From assembly GCA_033064195.1 (NCBI GenBank), contig JARBJD010000488.1, forward strand, positions 1-41,580: 41,580 bases of DNA, read 5' to 3'. The DNA comes from Blattamonas nauphoetae (taxonomy: Eukaryota; Preaxostyla; Oxymonadida). Positions 21,836-30,782 of this stretch are shown in pieces. Numbering within the stretch: the first letter of the stretch is position 1; the number at the start of each line of letters is the position of its first letter. The notes below the pieces were generated by a model. The model worked only from the letters and a program-made list of their open reading frames with translations, searched no databases and was not told the origin of the DNA. Both the position numbers and the translations under genes were made by a program.

Positions 21836-22420
21836 ATGCAACCAATTCTAAGTTGTCAATTTACAAAACACACAAGTTCTTCTTCAGTACCAACATCAAT
21901 CACCAACAATGTCATCATCGACAATAAAGGATCCAATTCTGGAAGATCGAGACTCGAAGATCGTAATGACCAGAGCGCAAATGTGGAGCTTGAAAATGAA
22001 CGAGGTGCTTATGATCCACCACTCGAGACATATCCATCAGCCCCCATTCAAAGCCGTTCTATACCACTTAGGGAGTACACTTCCAACATTTCAGCATTCA
22101 AAGATCAGTTATTACTCGTCTACAAAAATGCCTTCGCTTGTGAAAAGAAATTGTTGAATAACCTCATTGAACCATCAAAGAAACTGATCACAAACCAAAG
22201 TGATTTATGTGCACTGATTGCTACACTGACTGGAATCAACGATGTGGTGATTGAATTGGATGACCTGTCTGACAAGTGCCTATGTCTGAATAAACTACCA
22301 GTGTTTCGAACCATTTTCAAGATCCTCGTTGGTGGAAAAGACAAGAGTATTGCCTATAACGAAGCATACAACACAATTCTCAATTGTGGCATTTCTCTGA
22401 CGAAAGCTATACCCCGTTAG
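21836..22420 (+). CDS. Polinton protein of unknown function, 194 aa
   Basis: The frame is taken from the ATG at 21836, just after the T-rich motif. The N-terminal third is Ser/Thr/Asn-rich and probably disordered (KHTSSSSVPTSITNN). The rest is helical-looking with leucines and isoleucines at regular spacing (LCALIATLTGINDVVIELDD) and contains three cysteines. It ends with TAG at 22418. It lies in the plus-strand virion-gene run of the Polinton. No family was recognised. Confidence 0.6.
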   Translation: MQPILSCQFTKHTSSSSVPTSITNNVIIDNKGSNSGRSRLEDRNDQSANVELENERGAYDPPLETYPSAPIQSRSIPLREYTSNISAFKDQLLLVYKNAFACEKKLLNNLIEPSKKLITNQSDLCALIATLTGINDVVIELDDLSDKCLCLNKLPVFRTIFKILVGGKDKSIAYNEAYNTILNCGISLTKAIPR

Positions 22421-22470
22421 GGCAGAAATCTCTTCTGAGATTATTTCCTCGCAAAAATTATAAATGAATT

Positions 22471-22490
22471 GTATTTTTATTTTTCTATAA
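22471..22490 (+). promoter_or_regulatory. T-rich promoter-like motif
   Basis: GTATTTTTATTTTTCTATAA lies immediately before an ATG. Together with the motif at 25071 it is nearly identical in sequence and spacing, giving the clearest consensus of the set. Confidence 0.65.
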
Positions 22491-22798
22491 ATGGCACCAG
22501 GAAGTTTCAACAAACTCAAAAATATAGGCAAGCAATTCTTTCAATTCATCAAACCTCTAGCTCCAACATTGCTTCCAAGTTGGTGGTGGATTGCTCTCAC
22601 AAACGAACAGTAAATTCGGACAAACAGCAGGTGGAATACTCAATGGATTAGGAGGAATGATGGACGTTTATCAGCAAAATAAGGCGATCAATCGACAACA
22701 AAACCGCAGATGATCGAGTACGAACCTCCACGAAATGGACGATACTCCAATGATGATATGCCACTCTCGTCAAATTCCAAAATTCAATTCAAAGGATA
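22491..22798 (+). pseudogene. Small hydrophobic Polinton gene, broken
   Basis: It begins MAPGSFNKLKNIGKQFFQFI, similar to MAPGWLSKLAAVGKNIL of the gene at 22839. The two are probably paralogues or members of one class of small amphipathic virion proteins. A hydrophobic Pro/Leu/Trp stretch and a Gly-rich stretch (TAGGILNGLGGMM) follow. The region appears broken, with about one or two breaks. A comparison with adenoviral minor membrane-lytic or core proteins is only by analogy. Confidence 0.5.
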
Positions 22799-22819
22799 AT
22801 AATTCACTAGTATTCGAAT

Positions 22820-22838
22820 ATTTTTATTTTTATTACAA
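22820..22838 (+). promoter_or_regulatory. T-rich promoter-like motif
   Basis: TATTTTTATTTTTATTACAA lies directly before the ATG at 22839. Confidence 0.6.
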
Positions 22839-23141
22839 ATGGCACCAGGTTGGTTATCCAAATTAGCAGCAGTTGGTAAAAACATACTCAGAGTTGGAGC
22901 TCCATTTCTGAATCTCATCCCCTTTGTTGGACCACTGATTTCTAAGGTAGCACAGACAGGAATTGAGATGATCCCAGATGTGAAGTCGGATCAGCAAATC
23001 CACGCAGAAAAGATGGCTCAGTATGAGCAAGCAATGAATGAAGGAAACACTGCAGTTGCGAACAAGCTCAGAGGTGAAATACTGAGACTGGAAGAAAAGC
23101 TGAAGCCAAAAGCGAAGAAACCAAAAAGAAAAAGTAACTAG
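22839..23141 (+). CDS. Small amphipathic Polinton protein, 100 aa
   Basis: An open frame. The N-terminus MAPGWLSKLAAVGKNILRV is amphipathic. A hydrophobic segment follows (VGAPFLNLIPFVGPLISKVA, about residues 19-38), then a charged helix and a very basic tail (KPKAKKPKRKSN). This layout suits a small membrane-active or DNA-condensing virion protein, but that is inferred from composition. It lies between a broken relative (22491) and the capsid genes, and ends with TAG at 23139. Confidence 0.65.
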   Translation: MAPGWLSKLAAVGKNILRVGAPFLNLIPFVGPLISKVAQTGIEMIPDVKSDQQIHAEKMAQYEQAMNEGNTAVANKLRGEILRLEEKLKPKAKKPKRKSN

Positions 23142-23161
23142 AGTTCAAAGCATAAATGGAA

Positions 23162-23179
23162 TTTTTTATTTTTGTTAAA
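23162..23179 (+). promoter_or_regulatory. T-rich promoter-like motif
   Basis: TTTTTTATTTTTGTTAAA lies directly before the start of the first capsid-type gene at 23180. Confidence 0.6.
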
Positions 23180-25040
23180 ATGAACTCGCATATAACACAT
23201 CTGACAAACAAAAGAACTGGAGCATCATCACTGACTGGAAATACCACTGGAAGGATAGAATACACGAGAGATGATATGGGCCAAATACAACAGCAACTCA
23301 TGTCTGAGCATCACATCAATTACCTCATGAATGATGGAGCACACAGTACTTCGATCCAGGAATTGGAAACCATCAGAGAATGCACGACTTCTACACAGGA
23401 CAAGAGATTATCATTCCGTTGACTGGTAATCAAGACATTTGTCAAATTGATGATTCATTCATTACGTTCACTATGACGGCGACATTGAGACTCAATAATT
23501 GGCAAACAACAGCTGGTAAGGTTGGATCGTACATGAATGAGAGAATCTTCATCTTCGTTGGACTCAAGCATTCTGCATCAATCTTTCGTGACCTTACTGT
23601 TCTTCACAACAATCAGAGAATCATCAGCACAACAAACAATGATGTATCAATGGAATCTCACATCTACAATATGATCAAACCGAAGAGTCAATTGGAGAAT
23701 CGAAAACATTGTCACACACCTTGGCAGAATGCATGGAATCATGATGAATCGGTTGCTGGAGTTTATATTCCACTTTCGGATTTTACGACGACGTCTGGAA
23801 CAGGAGTGTTTCAAGACACTATAGATGTGCCAATTCGTGTGTCAATCAATCTTGAAGATCTTCTCATTTCTCAGGGATGACTGACTATCCAAAATGTCTC
23901 TTTGGTGATTTGAAATTGAGTGTGCACATGAATGAGGATGCGTTTGTTTGTTGTTCTGTTAATCCTGAACTCACTTTGAAAGATACGCTATCATCACTCG
24001 TAACTGGAACAGCAGCAGCACCAACGATTAAAGCAGCAATTCTCAATTGCATTCAACATCGTCCATATTTCCTAACCAATCTTGTCACCTCATGCACAAA
24101 GAACTTCGTTCAAATTGGCCAATCATTTCTTCAACCAACCGTTACTAAAGACATTGTTTGTTCAACAGCCAATGTCGTGACCACAGAACCAGAATTCGTC
24201 GATCAGTACATCTCATTAAACGTCACAAACTATCGGATTGATGATGTGTATTGCATGAGTGTTGGATACAAAATGAAAGATGGAGCGATAAAGAAACTCA
24301 TGGAGATGTATCAGAATCGTCCTGGAACAGTTCCAGCTGAGAAGATCTCATTCTATCCATTTCAGAAGACGCCAACGGCAACAGGAATTGATTGTACTCA
24401 GCAAATGGTCGTGGTGAATGCCAAGGATATCATGCTTCTCTTCCGTCACTACGACAATGAAGTCACTTGTTTCCACAACCCAATGCAGAAGAATATCCAA
24501 GTGACTTTACAAAACAGGTATTATCCAGAACAACCAACGACAACTCTTGGAGCTCGCTTCTATCAGTTCGCATTATCGACTCTCAATCTCGATTCATACC
24601 TAGCTGTTCCTGATGATTTGGAGCGATCACTGACGGATTCTCTCGTTGAAGAGAAACTCACTGGTGACGGAACATATCCCAATGAAACAATGACAAGAGT
24701 TCGTCCAGTACATGACAATACTGACTTCCTTCTGTGCTTTCCAACTCAACGTAGTGGGTGTCCATCGAACTGAAATGATTCCATCAGTTCAAGAGGAAAT
24801 ACTGCTGTCACTTTGAGATCACATCCAATCTATCAAGGCAATCTCGACACATACTACAATGTTTACAATCCAAGTCAAAGTGGTGGTGATATGACAACAT
24901 TTACACATCCTCCAGCACCGATTCTAGCCACAACTGCTACCACGTGGTGGGTACTACGATACAGCAATGGTGAACCAAAAGTTGAGTACTATCCGAATCA
25001 CACATTGAAAGCGTTGCATAAAGATTTAGGAATCATGTAG
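23180..25040 (+). pseudogene. Major-capsid-type Polinton gene, copy 1, broken
   Basis: This region is parallel along its length to the intact gene at 25093-26781. Both contain a stretch on charged Trp-containing helices before the second half (HTPWQNAWNHDESVAGVYI here, YSLWENVQRMDQSVCGFYF there), a FGDLKLSVHM/FGNLRLRFHL strand, an FHNP/FRNP motif and a shared C-terminus (PPAPILATTATTWW versus PPPILALHQATYWLF). It is therefore a diverged tandem copy of a double-jelly-roll-type capsid gene. It is broken, with about two or three breaks, and is treated as a fossil. Identity of the family rests on the neighbour and on Polinton context. Confidence 0.75.
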
Positions 25041-25070
25041 AGACAAAACAGTAAAAGAAAATCATGATAT

Positions 25071-25092
25071 TGTATTTTTTATTTTTCTATAA
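25071..25092 (+). promoter_or_regulatory. T-rich promoter-like motif
   Basis: GTATTTTTTATTTTTCTATA runs up to two bases before the ATG at 25093. It is almost identical to the motif at 22471. Confidence 0.65.
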
Positions 25093-26781
25093 ATGAGAAG
25101 TATCAGATCAAATCAATCAAAACCAACATCGACATTAATTGAACAAATTGAAGTGCAATCATATCTGCCAAAACAGTGGGATTCAGAACCACACATTTAT
25201 TCCATCCAAGAAGTGCATCCAACGAATCCACCTATACCTTGCAGAATCGGAGATGAGATTGAAGTTCCATTGTGTTATGATGGTCATGATGTGACTGAGT
25301 TTGCGAAGAGTCATTTGCGTATCGATCTCACGATCACTGTTCCAAATTTTCATCAGGTTGGTGACTCGGGAGCTTACGTCGGACTACACGGAATGTTCTT
25401 TGGATATAAATCATCTTCAGATGCAATTCGAGACATGAGACTCGTCGACAGTCATGGAAACATTATTGACAATTCACTTCAGAACAATCACATTCATGAA
25501 TCTTTTCTGTATCACACATTCAAGTCGTACGAAGAGAAAAACAATATGAAACATTGCTACAGTCTGTGGGAAAATGTTCAGAGAATGGATCAGAGTGTGT
25601 GTGGATTCTATTTTGTCCCAATCAATAGAGGCCAAAAAGAAATCACTGCGACAATTCCACTCGTTATTCCATTTGTGAATCTCCTTCCACTGAGTACCTT
25701 TGACCAATATCCAAATTCCATCTTTGGTAATTTACGTTTGAGATTTCATTTGACAACAGATTCACTTGTGTATTGTCCTATTCAAACTTCAACTGTCATT
25801 CGAAAATCAACCGAAGGTTCCCGTGAAGTGTTTCCAGAAAAAGACTTGACAACCCTTTCGGATCTATCCAACGCATTCTTGATGTCTGAGGGAGACTTTT
25901 CTCCCGTATCACAGGAATTTACACAAATTGGAAATCCAGTTCTGAAAGTTAGCGATAAATACACTTATAAGGCACCTAGCACTGCCGTCGCAGAGATATT
26001 GACCAAAGAAGTCACCTGCACTGTTCTTTCTTCATCAGTTGATAAAGTCTCAACTATTTGTTACGGATATCAAATCACTGATGCAACAAAACAATCCCTC
26101 TTCAACATGTATTCAAAGACATTGTACGTCTTGAAAGCAGAAAGAATTGACACTCAATCATTTCAATCAAAAGCAACAGCAATGGGAGTGAGATCAAACA
26201 TCAGTATCAAACTCAACAATCTCATGAATCTAATGTGCTTATTCCCCGATAGACCAAATGAGTGTACAGTCTTCAGAAATCCTCATTATGTTGGTCACTT
26301 CGAAATGCTAGGAAATAATTATCCCAATTTCCCAATGTCAACAATATCACCAGAGTTTTATCAAATGATGATGGTGAATGGTGATTTCATTGGTTGTTCC
26401 GCAACGGAAGAGTTTGAGAATTCAATTTGTTCAACTCGTGTGTTTGACTATAAAGGAAAGGATTACAAGAGAACAAAACCAGTAACAGATGCAACTTGTT
26501 TTACTTTCATGGTTCCAACAGATCGAAGTGAAATCGCTGGTGGTGAAGAAGGTATTTCGACAACAGAATCAGTCAATATTGTATTCAGAGGAACACCAAT
26601 CAATCAGGGTGAACTGGATCCATATTTCACATCAACTCCAGAAGGTCCTCCTCCACCAATTCTAGCACTACATCAAGCGACATACTGGCTGTTCTGGATT
26701 GAAAATGGACAACCACGAGTGCGATATGTCATTGATCGTCGTCTCCAAGAAGCATATGAAGAAGTGAAGAGAGGATATTAA
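25093..26781 (+). CDS. Major-capsid-type Polinton protein (double jelly-roll MCP candidate)
   Basis: A 562-codon open frame, the size expected for a Polinton major capsid protein. It is rich in beta-strand-like alternation without membrane segments. The stretch IPLVIPFVNLLPLSTFDQ then YPNSIFGNLRLRFHL (about residues 195-230) resembles the junction after the first jelly roll in double-jelly-roll capsid proteins. The C-terminal region ends in PPPPILALHQATYW. The gene sits directly after its broken paralogue with its own T-rich motif. The capsid call is an inference from size, position, strand pattern and context. Confidence 0.75.
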   Translation: MRSIRSNQSKPTSTLIEQIEVQSYLPKQWDSEPHIYSIQEVHPTNPPIPCRIGDEIEVPLCYDGHDVTEFAKSHLRIDLTITVPNFHQVGDSGAYVGLHGMFFGYKSSSDAIRDMRLVDSHGNIIDNSLQNNHIHESFLYHTFKSYEEKNNMKHCYSLWENVQRMDQSVCGFYFVPINRGQKEITATIPLVIPFVNLLPLSTFDQYPNSIFGNLRLRFHLTTDSLVYCPIQTSTVIRKSTEGSREVFPEKDLTTLSDLSNAFLMSEGDFSPVSQEFTQIGNPVLKVSDKYTYKAPSTAVAEILTKEVTCTVLSSSVDKVSTICYGYQITDATKQSLFNMYSKTLYVLKAERIDTQSFQSKATAMGVRSNISIKLNNLMNLMCLFPDRPNECTVFRNPHYVGHFEMLGNNYPNFPMSTISPEFYQMMMVNGDFIGCSATEEFENSICSTRVFDYKGKDYKRTKPVTDATCFTFMVPTDRSEIAGGEEGISTTESVNIVFRGTPINQGELDPYFTSTPEGPPPPILALHQATYWLFWIENGQPRVRYVIDRRLQEAYEEVKRGY

Positions 26782-26823
26782 TGCATAGCATTTCTAGAAT
26801 GACAGAGTCATATTACTAAATTG

Positions 26824-26850
26824 AATATTTTATTTTTGTAGAAATCACAA
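26824..26850 (+). promoter_or_regulatory. T-rich promoter-like motif
   Basis: AATATTTTATTTTTGTAGAA lies about 8 nt before the ATG at 26851. Confidence 0.55.
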
Positions 26851-27261
26851 ATGGTCAAACGTTATTTCTCAATTCAGAATTCTCACACTGCTCAATTACC
26901 TCCTGATTTTACCAATTCCAGAAACCAAAAATATGTTCACTTTCTTGACTGCAAACTCATCCATGTGAAAGAAGAGATTACTGGGAACTCAACTGTCATC
27001 TCAAAAGACATTCCACAGCACATAACAATCCATGGTGATTGGATTCAGACTGATGCATTCAATGACTCGTTTGTTGCTTTCTGTAACGAACAGATTGCGA
27101 AGCGAAAGAAGTGGGAACTAAGCACTCGACAATCGATTGTGAAGATCTGGTTCAAAGACAGTTCTGGTGACTCAATCGAGATGGAAACAACCGAGACAAT
27201 CAATGGAAAAATAATCAAAGAGTATTATGAATTTCTGGTTGATCTCATGTTGGAGTATTAG
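26851..27261 (+). CDS. Polinton protein of unknown function, 136 aa
   Basis: An open frame starting MVKRYFSIQNSHTAQLPPDF. It has mixed beta-like strands, no membrane segment and an acidic C-terminus (EYYEFLVDLMLEY). It ends with TAG and overlaps the end of the convergent fibre gene by 17 nt. It is the last of the plus-strand virion-type run. A small structural or accessory role is possible, but no family was recognised. Confidence 0.6.
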   Translation: MVKRYFSIQNSHTAQLPPDFTNSRNQKYVHFLDCKLIHVKEEITGNSTVISKDIPQHITIHGDWIQTDAFNDSFVAFCNEQIAKRKKWELSTRQSIVKIWFKDSSGDSIEMETTETINGKIIKEYYEFLVDLMLEY

Positions 27262-28168
27262 TCATTGTGTCGATCAGTGAATTATATTTTTGTACAAGTT
27301 CATTGATGAGTGTCTGTTGATGTCCGACGATAGAGGATAATTCCTGAATTGCTTTCACGCAGAAGCAAGAGAGTTCAGCATAATCAACTTGAAGACAATC
27401 TGGATTGGAATCATTCACAACCTCAGGGAATATTTCTTGGATCTGTTGAGCAATCACTCCAATGTGTTTCCTCTCACTTTCCTTCTTCAAGCATTCACAT
27501 TTCTCTTTGCAGTTCTTCAAGTGTTCTTCATCAGTCTCGCTCTCTATTTGTTTCGTCACTTTGTTGATCTTCGAGTCGAATGTGTTGAATTGATACTGCA
27601 CAATTTCCACTTTATTCAATTGTTCAAGAACATCGGGGTATGGTTCAATATTTCTTTTCACTCTTCTGTCTGACAACTGAGAAAAACTTCCTGTTGTGGA
27701 TATTGAAAACACTCCTGAACCAGTATCTTCATCGTAGTAATACAAAGCTGGTGAGTCACACGGTGACCACATAATGATACCATCACCATTGAACTGAATT
27801 CCTGAAGTTTCTGAAAGCGATTGTGAAATTGAAATGCCAGACTTAAATGTTGAAGCTGGATATGTTCCAGGATACTTCGGAAGTGATCCTTCTGAGATAT
27901 TCCACTTCGCTCCATTCACATTGATCAATCCTCCAATTGTTGGTGTCGTGATCGATCCATTTGTGCTTACCACTTTTTGGATTGATGATATCGCTGTCGT
28001 ATGTGCTTCTGTTGTCTTCTGAAGTGAATCAATCACTGCTGCATTCTCGCTGGTTGTTGAGAGATTATGATCAATCATTTTCTCAATCATTTGTGAATTG
28101 TATTTCTGTCGATTCATTTTCGTTTGCTCTTTCATTGAAATTAAAATTCTTGATTCCCTCATGAACAT
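27245..28168 (-). CDS. Fibre-like Polinton protein with C-terminal S74 (endosialidase chaperone) domain
   Basis: The readable frame is 307 codons. After a polar helical N-terminus come short Gly/Ser/Thr-rich beta repeats (about residues 65-160), typical of trimeric fibres. The C-terminus has the intramolecular chaperone of peptidase family S74. SDRRVKRNI contains the Ser-Lys pair (S166, K171) with the family's five-residue spacing. HIGVIAQQIQEIFPEVV (about 236-252) and the C-terminal coiled-coil helix (AIQELSSIVGHQQTLINELV) follow. In this family the chaperone trimerises the fibre and is then cut off. A Cys-rich insert (CKEKCECLKK) interrupts the domain. A receptor-binding role is inferred. 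The gene's upstream end reaches about 28295 beside a hAT-like insertion. That end may carry about one break. Confidence 0.8.
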   Translation of the reverse strand: MFMRESRILISMKEQTKMNRQKYNSQMIEKMIDHNLSTTSENAAVIDSLQKTTEAHTTAISSIQKVVSTNGSITTPTIGGLINVNGAKWNISEGSLPKYPGTYPASTFKSGISISQSLSETSGIQFNGDGIIMWSPCDSPALYYYDEDTGSGVFSISTTGSFSQLSDRRVKRNIEPYPDVLEQLNKVEIVQYQFNTFDSKINKVTKQIESETDEEHLKNCKEKCECLKKESERKHIGVIAQQIQEIFPEVVNDSNPDCLQVDYAELSCFCVKAIQELSSIVGHQQTLINELVQKYNSLIDTMTNTPT

Positions 28169-28295
28169 ACGTCACCGGCACATTATTTCTGACATACTCA
28201 GAGACTAGTGAACAGTTCTCTTCTCTCATTGATTCAATTAATGCTTGTTCAGAACATACTCGACGTCTTTCGTTGTACATCTCAGTTGGATTCAT

Positions 28296-28310
28296 TTAAT
28301 ACAAATTAAA
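28296..28310 (-). promoter_or_regulatory. Fibre-gene promoter motif, split by an insertion
   Basis: On the minus strand TTTAATTTGTATTAA leads into an ATG at 28295. The rest of the T-rich tract (TTTATTTTTGAATTTTTT, minus strand, about 30245-30263) lies on the other side of the hAT-like element. The 8-bp duplication sits in this motif. Confidence 0.6.
28303..28310. repeat. Target-site duplication, left copy
   Basis: AAATTAAA is repeated exactly at 30237-30244 on the other side of the element. Confidence 0.85.
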
Positions 28311-30236
28311 TAGGCATGGCTGACCGGCACTGACCGGTACTGTTTTCACTGAAAAGAAATGACGGTCACTGATTTCCAGAGTTACCATTTCACTCTCCGA
28401 AGTGAATCAATCTGAATGACGTGGATATCCATGTAATTTCTTCAAAGGTGCAAAAATGAATTATTATCACTTCACTCAAGCCTATTCACTCTTCCCTTTT
28501 GACATATTGGACCAGATCGAAGAAAAAACAGTTATGGGCAGCTGATCAGACTCGATCATCCTCTCTTTCTGATGACGTTTTCACGGCAAATCAAACATTC
28601 GCTGAATGAACCTTGCATCACGAAGAACCTTCCACCCCACAACACCGCCAGTTGATTCAGCAAATGTGTTTCCACGATCTTCCCTCATCTGTTCCATCTT
28701 TTCTCTGACTCATCTCCTCTTCCATCCTTTAGAACACTTCTCCCTTCCTCAATATCAGCTTCGCTTCGCTTTGCATTGCCTGCTCAGGCTCACTCAAATT
28801 CTCCCACAGCCACCATTCACTCATCTGCACAACAATTCACTCACTTAACGTTCCACCCAATTGTGTCTCCCTCTCAAAACTATCAGCCCACAATCCCAAA
28901 AATCATCTCTTTCACGCCTGCCAATGCGTCGACGATGTTGGGCAGTGTGTGATCGAATTGTCTCCATGTATCGACGATCTCAACACAGATTAATTTGAGA
29001 ATTACCCCACGCAACGTCTATTCCAACCGCAACTGTCGAGCAGCGGGGATAATGCTGAGCGCATTGAACCCACTGTCGTTAAATCGACGGTGCAGTGTGA
29101 AGCACGGACCCCGATTCATCCAACGAGTCGTGAATATCTCTACAGATTCCCCAGTCTTCACCAGCACATTCTGGGGCTGGCTCTCCCTTGTTATACTGGT
29201 GGTATCTCGAATACTGAGGGAATTCATGTGCTCCATTCTCTTCTCTCATCGTACCAATTTCAAGCCACTCTGCCTGTTGCAGAGCAATTGATCTCTATGA
29301 GTCTTGTCATTGGATTGAACGAACATGGTTTTCGATCTATCCGATGCTACAGCGGATAGTGCGAGGATGCCGTGGTGGCGAGCCTCCCATCCTTGTCTAA
29401 CATTCGATACTGCAGCTCTCTGTTCTTTCCAAGCATCCACACGCCAAGTCTTTTGTGAAGGAGCTGATTACAGTGGATTGGACAGGGTTGAAGTCTGCAT
29501 TCTTGTTGAGTCAACACCCCATCCTTCTTTTACTCTTTATTTTGTTGTATTCTCATCAAATATTGTCTCTCGTTTTCCATATAGTCAATCTCAGCGTACA
29601 TCTTTTGTGATATTGTTCGTCCCGCATATGTCATCACTAATGACACACCACATCTCCTCCACCGTTGTATGCCCGCTGCTCACGACATCAGCCTCTCTCC
29701 GTCACAACATTCAGCTTTATCATCATTTCTAACTCTTCTTGCTTCCTGTTCCACACAGTTCACCCAGTTCATGAGCAACGAAAGCAGTCTTGTCGTGCTC
29801 GCAGCGCTGGCCAAGATCGCGACTCAACTCCACCTCGCACAACCGCAGAGCATGTTTCGAACAGCTCTGAAGGGGGCTGATGATATTGCTGCCGATGGTG
29901 GGCAGAGTGGATAGAATGGAAGAGACCATGCTCGGATGCGGAGAGATGAGTTCGCTCAGCTTATTTAGTCTTCAGAACCGGTTTCCCCTGCGAGAGATTA
30001 ATGACGATTGCGTTTTTGTCGTCGTATAGTGTTGAATGTTCATGATTGTTTTGAGTGAATTCAGCAACACTTCATTATCTTGTTTCATGTGTCAAAACGT
30101 AAATCTCGACATGAATATCAGCTACCTTGTCGATATGTCGTTCATAGCAAGCCATTTCCATCTCTAATGAGATCTGACCCTTTGAAGAATTCGTGAGTGA
30201 CACTGACCGACACTTTTGGCCGGTCAGCCATGCCTA
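28311..30236. mobile_element. 1.9-kb hAT-like non-autonomous element
   Basis: Perfect 18-bp terminal inverted repeats (TAGGCATGGCTGACCGGC) are followed by subterminal copies of ACTGACCG on both sides, and flanked by the exact 8-bp duplication AAATTAAA. Length of duplication and TAGG termini fit the hAT superfamily. The interior has no transposase. It carries GC-richer gene-like fragments, e.g. 29000-29250 and 29755-29914. It is inserted in the promoter of the Polinton fibre gene, so it is younger than the Polinton. Confidence 0.8.
29755..29914 (+). pseudogene. Host-like exon fragment inside the hAT-like element
   Basis: A pyrimidine tract ending CACAG at about 29757 is followed by an open stretch reading QFMSNESSLVVLAALAKIA, then TQLHLAQPQSMFRTALKGAD. 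The base composition is much more GC-rich than the Polinton. The alternating Leu/Ala helix suggests a helical repeat or scaffold protein, but the family is not recognised. It looks like a terminal exon picked up by the element. Confidence 0.4.
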
Positions 30237-30244
30237 AAATTAAA
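30237..30244. repeat. Target-site duplication, right copy
   Basis: AAATTAAA, identical to 28303-28310. Confidence 0.85.
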
Positions 30245-30782
30245 AAATTCAAAAATAAATTTTCATTCGTTGTTTTATCATTTGAGATCTTCCGAGACTT
30301 CGATTCTGTCATCGATGGGTTCGATCAGTCTTGTTTGATCAGAGAAAGTACTTCAATGGGACTCGATCCTCTCATTTCGTTCCTGACTGCTCTTTACCGT
30401 TTGATTTAGGTGTGTTACGCTTTCTACTTTCACATTTGTTCTCTCTTCTTTTTTGCCATCACTTTCTTGTTCTCGATCCTTCACTTTTTTCTGTCTCTCT
30501 CGTTCAGGTACACTACTTCGTTTTATCTTCTGGAATTTCGTTTCCGACTTATTCTTAAATGGTTTGTTCTCTTTTTGCTTTCACTCTTTCCTAAAATCTT
30601 CTTATGTACCATCTCTGATCTGACCAAACTTGACCTCTCACAGCTGATGAAGAATCGCTTCTTATCTCTGGAAAGTATGTTTCCCTTCTGACAAATAACT
30701 TGTGTGCTCTTCTCTTTCTTTCATCTCTTTTTAAATTTCTTTTCTGACCTCTCACCAACTGATCCTCTCGACGTCGATGAAC
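30245..30782. other. T-rich sequence to the right of the fibre promoter
   Basis: The first 20 bases complete the fibre promoter. The rest is T-rich, with short open frames and motifs such as CAGGTACACTAC (about 30502) and CTTTCCTAAAATC (about 30587) that recur after 35474. No gene is seen. The Polinton terminus may lie here. Confidence 0.4.

Larger units (their letters stand above)
9650..30782. mobile_element. Polinton/Maverick element, approximate limits
   Basis: The gene set identifies the family: protein-primed family B DNA polymerase, retroviral-type integrase, FtsK/HerA-type packaging ATPase, major-capsid-type genes and smaller virion-type genes. Without the two inserted hAT-like elements the visible element is about 14 kb or more, within the usual Polinton range. 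Terminal inverted repeats and target duplications were not found. The left limit lies between the minisatellite (9418) and the polymerase. The right limit is at least 30265, because the fibre promoter continues there. An adenovirus-type protease, common in this family, was not recognised. The element is a fossil, with about four to six breaks plus the insertions. Several genes are still fully open, so it is not extremely old. Confidence 0.85.
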
